DNA of 64,000 nt from Hymenobacter convexus (GTDB lineage Bacteria; Bacteroidota; Bacteroidia; Cytophagales; Hymenobacteraceae). Of this stretch, positions 59,244 to 64,000 are shown in pieces; within the stretch, counting starts at the first letter, position 1, and every line of letters starts with the position of its first letter. The notes under the pieces are model-generated. The model was given only the letters and a program-made list of their open reading frames with translations. It searched no databases and was not told the DNA's origin. The stretch covers positions 1-64,000 of the forward strand of contig NZ_JAUQON010000015.1 in assembly GCF_030580955.1 (NCBI RefSeq), given 5' to 3'. The position numbers and the translations under genes are program-made.

Positions 59244-60965
59244 TTACATTTTCATGCCGCCCATACTGCCGGCCTTCGGGCCCATGCCTTTCATGCTCAT
59301 CCACGGCGCGGTGAGGCGCAGGTACACCGAGGCCGATAGCGGCAGCTTGCCGTAGCCGGGGCCGAGGGTGCCGAAGTCACCAATCCGGTCATATTGCAAG
59401 TTCCTGGGGATGAAGTAGCCCGTCAGCTGGCCACCCAGGCTCAGCTCCGGGCCCCGCGCCCCGCCCAGGGTAGCCAGCCGGTAGCTCGTACCCAGCGTGA
59501 TGGCGTGGATGTTAAACACCTCATCCAATGGTACGCCATAGGCCGCGGTGGCGTAAAAATTCAGTTCCTCGCTGTCCTTCTGCACAAATTCGTAGCGGCC
59601 GTAGAACGTGGGGCGGCCCAGCGTGAGGTTGGTTTCGGCCAGCACGGCATGCTCCTTGCCGCCGTGGGCTTCGTTCAGCCCCCACACCAGGGCCGAGGCC
59701 AGGTAACGGCGCTCGCCCCAGGTGCGGCTGTGCAGCACCGAGGCCGTGGTGCGGGTCACGTTGTCGTCGGGGTGCAGGTCTTCGGGGCTTTTGATGAAGG
59801 CGCGGCTCACCTGCAAGGCCAGGCTGCGGCTGGGGTTCCAGTTGAGGCGGCCGGCCCAGGAGTCGGCGCGGGGCCGGTCAAAATCGAAGCGGTACTGGTC
59901 GGGCTCGCGGCCGGTGAAGTTGCTGCCTTCCAGCTTGAACTGTTTGTAGCGCACGCCCAGCGTGGCCACCCCGAAGGTGATGTGCGTGGCATCGGTCCAG
60001 TGGTGCGAGAGGGGCGCATCGGGGTTGGGCATGGCCGAAATGCGGTGCATAAACGCCACCGGCCCGATGGCCGGCTCGCCGGGGTAGCCCACGTAGAGGC
60101 TCAGGTCCATGTCCTCGTTCACGGCGTGGGTGTAGCTCGCGCTCAGGCCCGAAATCAAGTCGTGCGGGTGCTGCTTGTCGATGAGCGGCTGGCCCCGGTA
60201 GCTCTCGCCGGTCTGGAACAGCAGTGGGTAGCCGCCGCGCGTTTCCGTGAGCGGGTCGAGGCTCACCATCAAGCTCAGGTTCAGTAGGCCGCGCGCGCCG
60301 ATGTTGCGCTGGGCCATGGCCATGCCCCAGTTGGGCCCGTCGATGGCATTGGCGTGGCCGCGCTTGCCGTCGTTGTTGAAGTTCTGGCTGGTGTAGCGGG
60401 CGTAGGCGCCGGCGTGGTACATCAGCATCCAGGGCCCTTTGTGCTGCATCCACATGTACATGGGCGTCTCGTCGGGGTGCCAGCTGGTGCCCGAGCCGTT
60501 GCGGTTCATGGGCAGATTGCGCGAGAGGGCGTGGCTCATGCCGCCCATTTGCATGCTGCTGTCGTGGGCCATGGTCATGCCGCCCATGTTGTGGCTGCCG
60601 CCCGACATATCCATGCCCTCGGTGTGCCCGGTGTGGTTCATCGGCACGGCGGGAGCGGGCGAGGTCGTCGGCATATCCATTCCTTCCATTGAATGCTCGT
60701 GGCCTGCGTGGTGGCTGGTATCAGCAGCGGCTGGCGCAACGGGAGTAGGCCTGGGAGCGGGCCTGGCAGTGGCGGGGGCAGCTTTTTTCAGGGCAGGCGC
60801 GGCCTTGGGAACGGCCGGGCGAGCTTTGGCCGGCTTGGGCTGGGGTTTGGGCTTGGCCGGCATGGGCATCGCCATGTCCATGTGCTCGTGCGTCTGGGCC
60901 AAGGCCGGCAGCAGGGGCGCGGCGGCCAATAATCCAACAGTCAATATTCGGTTTAAGAATAGCAT
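59244..60965 (-). CDS. Met/His-rich outer-membrane barrel protein, copper-linked
   Basis: A 573-aa exported protein. A signal peptide (residues 1-23, ending ALAQ) is followed by a Lys/Pro/Ala-rich stretch and a Met/His-rich region (about 85-150, with HEHSMEGMDM and HNMGGMTMAHDSSMQMGG) like copper-binding domains. From about 165 to the end come many amphipathic strands with YARYTSQNFN, LSLYVGYPG and a terminal barrel. The last residues again are Met-rich (SMKGMGPKAGSMGGMKM). Probable role: binding or passage of copper at the outer membrane. It is divergent to the copper-storage gene with a 212-bp shared control region. Confidence 0.78.
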   Translation of the reverse strand: MLFLNRILTVGLLAAAPLLPALAQTHEHMDMAMPMPAKPKPQPKPAKARPAVPKAAPALKKAAPATARPAPRPTPVAPAAADTSHHAGHEHSMEGMDMPTTSPAPAVPMNHTGHTEGMDMSGGSHNMGGMTMAHDSSMQMGGMSHALSRNLPMNRNGSGTSWHPDETPMYMWMQHKGPWMLMYHAGAYARYTSQNFNNDGKRGHANAIDGPNWGMAMAQRNIGARGLLNLSLMVSLDPLTETRGGYPLLFQTGESYRGQPLIDKQHPHDLISGLSASYTHAVNEDMDLSLYVGYPGEPAIGPVAFMHRISAMPNPDAPLSHHWTDATHITFGVATLGVRYKQFKLEGSNFTGREPDQYRFDFDRPRADSWAGRLNWNPSRSLALQVSRAFIKSPEDLHPDDNVTRTTASVLHSRTWGERRYLASALVWGLNEAHGGKEHAVLAETNLTLGRPTFYGRYEFVQKDSEELNFYATAAYGVPLDEVFNIHAITLGTSYRLATLGGARGPELSLGGQLTGYFIPRNLQYDRIGDFGTLGPGYGKLPLSASVYLRLTAPWMSMKGMGPKAGSMGGMKM

Positions 60966-61177
60966 ATTGAATGGGCTAATGGCAAGATGTTCATCTTCTC
61001 TATACCCGCAACCGCCTCCTATAGTTAAGCCATTATTTGGCTGAAAGTGTACAGCATCCCGGGCCCAGCCGAATTGTGCAGGGTTGAAACCAAAATTCTA
61101 TACCCCTCACTCCCCGGCCGGCTGCGTACACCCAACCCACAGCTTTTCAATCCTTTCCACCAATTCAGCCACTCACC

Positions 61178-61531
61178 ATGCAAATGCCCACCGCCGCGCC
61201 CCGCGCCCGCCAAAACAACCAAGCCGTCCTCGATGCCCTCAGCCGTTGCATTGCGGCCTGCGAGCTCTGCGCCGATGCCTGCCTCGACGAGGACGACCCC
61301 AAGATGATGGCGCCCTGCATCCGCCTCGACCGCGACTGCGCCGACATCTGCCGCCTCACCGCCGCCTTCATTGCCCGCGGCTCGGCCCATGCCCAACACG
61401 TGCTCAAAGAATGCATCGAAATTTGTCAGAAATGCCACGACGAATGCGCCCAGCACCAACACGACCATTGTAAAAAATGCGCCGAAGCCTGCCAGGCCTG
61501 CGTGGAGGCCTGCAAGAGCTACGCGGCCTAG
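61178..61531 (+). CDS. Four-helix copper-storage protein (Csp/DUF326 type)
   Basis: A 117-aa protein full of Cys at helix spacing: CIAACELCADAC, CIRLDRDCADIC, CIEICQKCHDEC, CKKCAEACQACVEAC. This is the Csp pattern, in which Cys inside a four-helix bundle hold many Cu(I) ions. There is no signal peptide, so it is cytosolic (Csp3-like). A strong terminator follows. It likely acts with the divergent Met/His-rich outer-membrane protein in copper handling. Confidence 0.9.
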   Translation: MQMPTAAPRARQNNQAVLDALSRCIAACELCADACLDEDDPKMMAPCIRLDRDCADICRLTAAFIARGSAHAQHVLKECIEICQKCHDECAQHQHDHCKKCAEACQACVEACKSYAA

Positions 61532-61556
61532 CTTGCAGCACAAGCTTATGGCATAA

Positions 61557-61588
61557 AAAAAGGCGGCCCTTTGCAGGGCCGCCTTTTT
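61557..61588. terminator. Bidirectional intrinsic terminator
   Basis: A perfect 14-bp stem (61557-61570 with 61575-61588, arm AAAAAGGCGGCCCT) and 4-nt loop, between the converging Csp and AraC genes. Confidence 0.92.
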
Positions 61589-61607
61589 GATTTCGGATGT
61601 AATTCCC

Positions 61608-62180
61608 CTACGCCAGCGCATCGAGCGACAGGCGCTCGGGTAGCATCAGGCGGCGGAATTCGCTCACGGAATAGCCCGTGACCTGGCGGAACTGGTTGCT
61701 CAGGTGCTGGCCGGAGCTGTAGCGCATCTGGTCAGCTATCTGATTCAGGGTCAGCTCGCCGTAGCTGAGCAGCTCCTTCACGCGCTCAATTTTAAGGCGA
61801 ATGAGGTATTTCTCGATGGTGAGGTGGGCGGTGCGCGAAAATACCTTGCTCAGGTGCGAATACGTGGCCGCAAACCGGTCCGTCAGGAAGGCGGAAGTAG
61901 TGAGGGGCGAGCGCGCCGTGCGCAGGTGCTCCAGGTATTCAGCCAGGGTGCCTTTGATTTGCTCGGTGAGTTGTTCGGCCCGGCCGCGCAGCAGTTCGAA
62001 GCCGGCGGCTTGCAGCAGCGGCGCTAGCGACTCGGGGTCAACAGGCGTTGTTTCGTCCAGCTCGGCCACGCCCAGGCTCACGGCTTTGGGCCGGTAGCCG
62101 GCGCGCTCCAACAGGTTTTGTACGGCCTCCACGCACCGGGGGCACACCATATTTTTGATATGCAGTAGGTTGGTTTTCAC
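61608..62180 (-). CDS. AraC-type regulator with metal-binding-like N terminus
   Basis: A 190-aa protein from GTG 62180. The N terminus NLLHIKNMVCPRCVEAVQNLLERAGY resembles an HMA domain with C-x-x-C, joined to a C-terminal AraC helix-turn-helix (about 85-190: IERVKELLSYGELTLNQIAD, then SSGQHLSNQFRQVTGYSVSEFR). Such proteins are frequent in Bacteroidota near copper genes and may sense metal by the CxxC. The longer frame to 62297 runs into the next gene and is not used. Converges with Csp on a shared terminator. Confidence 0.82.
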   Translation of the reverse strand: MKTNLLHIKNMVCPRCVEAVQNLLERAGYRPKAVSLGVAELDETTPVDPESLAPLLQAAGFELLRGRAEQLTEQIKGTLAEYLEHLRTARSPLTTSAFLTDRFAATYSHLSKVFSRTAHLTIEKYLIRLKIERVKELLSYGELTLNQIADQMRYSSGQHLSNQFRQVTGYSVSEFRRLMLPERLSLDALA

Positions 62181-62185
62181 AAGCT

Positions 62186-62545
62186 TTAACGTGTTTCTGG
62201 CCGCCGCGAGGCCGCCGATGAGGAATGAGAACGCGCCGCTGCAGAACCGGCCGGAGTCCGGCGCGTACGCGGCGCCGGAGTAGAAACTTCCGCCCACCCG
62301 CGCCCGAACCAGTGCCCGGTGGCCCAGTTCACGAATGGCACCACGGCCAGGAACGTGACGGCCAGCAGCCAGACGAATACGAGAAAGGCGAAAAAAAGTC
62401 GACTGAAAAAGTGGTCACTCGTCCCGAACAAATAACCGACCAGCATTAGTGCCAGCACCAGACTCACGCCAGCCAGCACGCCCACCCGCCGCCAGGGCCA
62501 GGCGGCAACGTGTTTTTCCAAGCGACGGCGCAACGGGAGCAGCAT
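62186..62545 (-). CDS. Small membrane protein
   Basis: A 119-aa protein with two hydrophobic segments (VGVLAGVSLVLALMLVGYLF and LFFAFLVFVWLLAVTFLAVV) and a basic, Ser/Ala/Arg-rich tail. Start at 62545 (MLLPLRRRLEKH); the longer frame to 62596 adds little. It ends 5 bp before the regulator start and may share its transcript. No family recognised. Confidence 0.55.
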   Translation of the reverse strand: MLLPLRRRLEKHVAAWPWRRVGVLAGVSLVLALMLVGYLFGTSDHFFSRLFFAFLVFVWLLAVTFLAVVPFVNWATGHWFGRGWAEVSTPAPRTRRTPAGSAAARSHSSSAASRRPETR

Positions 62546-62600
62546 AATTTTCGGGAAACGAGGAGGTGAAAATAGGTGAAAATTTATTGAAGCCAACTAC

Positions 62601-63203
62601 TTAGCCCAGCAAGGCCAGCAGTTCGCGCTGCAAGGCCTCCCCGTTATCGGCTTCGTACCAGGCATTCATCTCCTTAATTATCTGATTGACGTGCAACGAT
62701 TTATCGGCGTGCAGCTGATGGGCCAATACCTGCGCGGCGGCCGGGCGCGGGCCCCAGTCGCCGAGGTCGGCGCCAGTGGCCGCATCACGCCGAATGAGCT
62801 TCGGAATGCTGTTGCCGCCGTTGGTTTGGTGGGCGGCCATCAGGGCGGGGTGGTCGGAGCGCAACACGATGTGCAGGCTCACCCGGCCGGCGCTCATTTC
62901 GGCCAGATGCGCCAACACGGGCAGCGTGTGGGCGGTGTCGCCGCACCAGGCTTCGGCCAGCAGCAGCCACTGCTCGGGGCGGGGCAGGTTGGCGAGGGCG
63001 GAAACCAGCTCGGGCAGCAGTGGCTCGGCGTAGGCGCGGTCGAGGTGGGCCTGGTTCTGGTCGGTGTAGCGGATGAGGCCGGGCGTCTGGTCGGGGCCGG
63101 TGGTGCGGTGCTCGGCGGCCAGCCGGGCCACCAGGGCGCGGAACTCGGGGTAGGTGTAGGCGGGCGTAGGTACCGCAGTGGGCGAAACAATTGGGCTGGA
63201 CAT
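62601..63203 (-). CDS. Thioredoxin-fold protein with single active-site Cys
   Basis: A 200-aa protein. WLLLAEAWCGDTAHTLPVLAHLAEM is a thioredoxin-like active-site region with WCGD in place of WCGPC, so only one Cys is present. SIPKLIRRD contains the usual cis-Pro. This thioredoxin-family variant is widespread in Bacteroidota; its substrate is not known. Start at 63203 (MSSPIVS); a further ATG at 63212 is also possible. Confidence 0.85.
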   Translation of the reverse strand: MSSPIVSPTAVPTPAYTYPEFRALVARLAAEHRTTGPDQTPGLIRYTDQNQAHLDRAYAEPLLPELVSALANLPRPEQWLLLAEAWCGDTAHTLPVLAHLAEMSAGRVSLHIVLRSDHPALMAAHQTNGGNSIPKLIRRDAATGADLGDWGPRPAAAQVLAHQLHADKSLHVNQIIKEMNAWYEADNGEALQRELLALLG

Positions 63204-63371
63204 CAGGAGCAAACTGTGAGAATGAAGGCGCAGGCCACGCCGGGCGCAACCCCAGGGCCACTGCCACCGCTACAACCGTACCCGCCCGCCAGGGTTCAGG
63301 TTGCGCCGCGCTGGGTTATTTCTTTACCTTGCAGCGTCGCTCATTTCTTACTCCTTCACCTTCACGCTTTC

Positions 63372-63644
63372 ATGCTCCTGAAATCCCTCCTCCGCCCCTT
63401 CGCCGTGGCCTGCGCCCTCACCGCCACGTTTAGCGCCTGCAGCTCGGGCACCAAAGACGGCGACACCAACGTCGAGCGCGGCTACACCAAAAAAGGCCCC
63501 GCCGCCGGCACCGACGGCACCGCCAATGGCGACTCGGCCACCGCCGGCCTCGCCCGCGACACTGCCCGCAAAGTGACCGGCAAAGACCTCTACAAAGCCG
63601 CCGAAAATGCCAAAGACCGCAACCACGACGGCATTGCCGACTAA
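63372..63644 (+). CDS. Small lipoprotein
   Basis: A 90-aa protein with lipoprotein signal MLLKSLLRPFAVACALTATFSAC (lipobox FSAC). The mature part is Gly/Asp/Thr-rich and charged, ending YKAAENAKDRNHDGIAD, which has a calcium-loop-like DRNHDGIAD. The longer frame to 62691 is antisense to the thioredoxin gene and is not used. No function assigned. Confidence 0.7.
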   Translation: MLLKSLLRPFAVACALTATFSACSSGTKDGDTNVERGYTKKGPAAGTDGTANGDSATAGLARDTARKVTGKDLYKAAENAKDRNHDGIAD

Positions 63645-63668
63645 TTTCTGCGTGATGGCTTAGATGCA

Positions 63669-63700
63669 AAAAGGCCCACACCTTCCGGTATGGGCCTTTT
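63669..63700 (+). terminator. Intrinsic terminator
   Basis: Stem AAAAGGCCCA / TGGGCCTTTT (63669-63678 with 63691-63700), followed by a T-rich run. Closes the small lipoprotein gene. Confidence 0.85.
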
Positions 63701-63737
63701 CCTTTTTTGCAGAGGGAAGGTGGATATTTAATACAAA

Positions 63738-63833
63738 GTCATGCTGAGCGCAGCCGAAGCATCTCTACCGCAGTACTAATCAATGCCGTTAGTAATGAAG
63801 CGGTAGAGATGCTTCGGCTGCGCTCAGCATGAC
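63738..63833. repeat. Dispersed inverted repeat, complete copy
   Basis: Two perfect 34-bp arms (63738-63771 and 63800-63833) beginning GTCATGCTGAGCGCAGCCGA, with a 28-nt loop. It is the best-preserved copy in the window and lies between converging genes. Confidence 0.95.
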
Positions 63834-63867
63834 GTTCTAATTGACTGCGCGTTTTATTGACAACCCC

Positions 63868-64000
63868 TTAGTAAAAAATGAAACCGTTGGGCCCCACTTT
63901 CACTTCAAACGAGTCGATGGGCGCGCCTGTGGCTTGGTAGCGGATGAAGCGGCCGTTGCTGTTGTAGCTGGGCGCTACGGCGCCGAAAATAGAATTGTCG
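63868..64000 (-). CDS. C-terminal part of a DUF5074/YncE-like protein
   Basis: The last 44 codons of a minus-strand gene that runs off the window. The visible end (GAVAPSYNSNGRFIRYQ, then SFEVKVGPNGFIFY, stop) resembles the last blades of DUF5074/YncE-like beta-propeller surface proteins of Bacteroidota. The family call is tentative because so little is seen. Confidence 0.55.
   Translation of the reverse strand, partial: DNSIFGAVAPSYNSNGRFIRYQATGAPIDSFEVKVGPNGFIFY

Noticed and set aside
59394..60287. Plus-strand 297-aa frame opposite the Met/His-rich barrel gene
   Set aside because: Antisense of a gene with signal peptide and barrel strands; Val/Ala/Gly-rich composition typical of shadow frames.

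Overview
The window looks like chromosome of a GC-rich member of Bacteroidota, most likely Hymenobacter or a close relative. The evidence is a Cytophagia-type 16S rRNA 5' end at the left edge, promoters of the TTG-N19-TAnnTTTG type, near absence of Shine-Dalgarno sites, and gene families typical of that group (DUF6660 next to a CzcA-CzcC fusion, DUF305, Csp copper-storage protein, SAM-like-5 integrase). It falls into three parts.

(1) Left chromosomal part, 1-19586. The start of a minus-strand rRNA operon with three tandem promoters is followed by a decayed IS3-like transposase. Then comes a heavy-metal efflux cluster (2143-12125): small Cys-rich DUF6660 protein, CzcA-CzcC fusion, CzcB lipoprotein, Zn/Cd-type P1B ATPase, DUF305 lipoprotein, ZIP-family transporter and a small unknown protein. 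Together these would move Zn/Cd/Co from cytoplasm to periplasm (ATPase) and from periplasm to outside (CzcCBA), with ZIP for balance. A redox block follows: NmrA-type reductase, two aldo/keto reductase paralogues flanking an NTF2-like gene, and an SDR-like protein. A CPA1 Na+/H+ antiporter and an AraC regulator close this part.

(2) A 35-kb integrative element, 19587-54648, sits in the 3' end of tRNA-Gly(CCC). A perfect 49-bp direct repeat (attL 19587-19635, attR 54600-54648) bounds it. Its left module resembles NBU-type mobilizable elements: tyrosine recombinase, unknown ORF, HTH protein, small ORF, DUF3987 protein, DUF6371/Toprim primase-like protein. Next comes a small-medium-large gene trio (210, 615 and 2212 aa); the last is a phage-type polyvalent protein with a DdrB-like ParB domain. 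No capsid, portal, terminase or tail gene is visible. Then come regulators, an S24-like protein, a possible toxin-antitoxin pair and a MobV relaxase with a candidate oriT. The right third (42264-53372) is a minus-strand defence island: a SIR2 plus Schlafen/AlbA_2 pair, unknown singletons, and a translationally coupled ABC-three-component operon followed by a helicase-nuclease. Three related palindromes built on GACAAAACYGACA mark junctions between these modules. Genes with a shared C-terminal domain lie at both ends of the element.

(3) Right chromosomal part, 54649-64000. It holds a small membrane protein, a GNAT acetyltransferase, a hydrolase-like lipoprotein, a B12-binding radical SAM protein whose frame contains a copy of the local palindromic repeat, a Met/His-rich outer-membrane barrel divergent from a Csp copper-storage protein, an AraC regulator with a metal-binding-like N terminus, a membrane protein, a thioredoxin-like protein, a small lipoprotein and the C terminus of a DUF5074/YncE-like protein. 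The same inverted-repeat family also occurs in intergenic positions in both chromosomal parts, but I saw none inside the 35-kb element.
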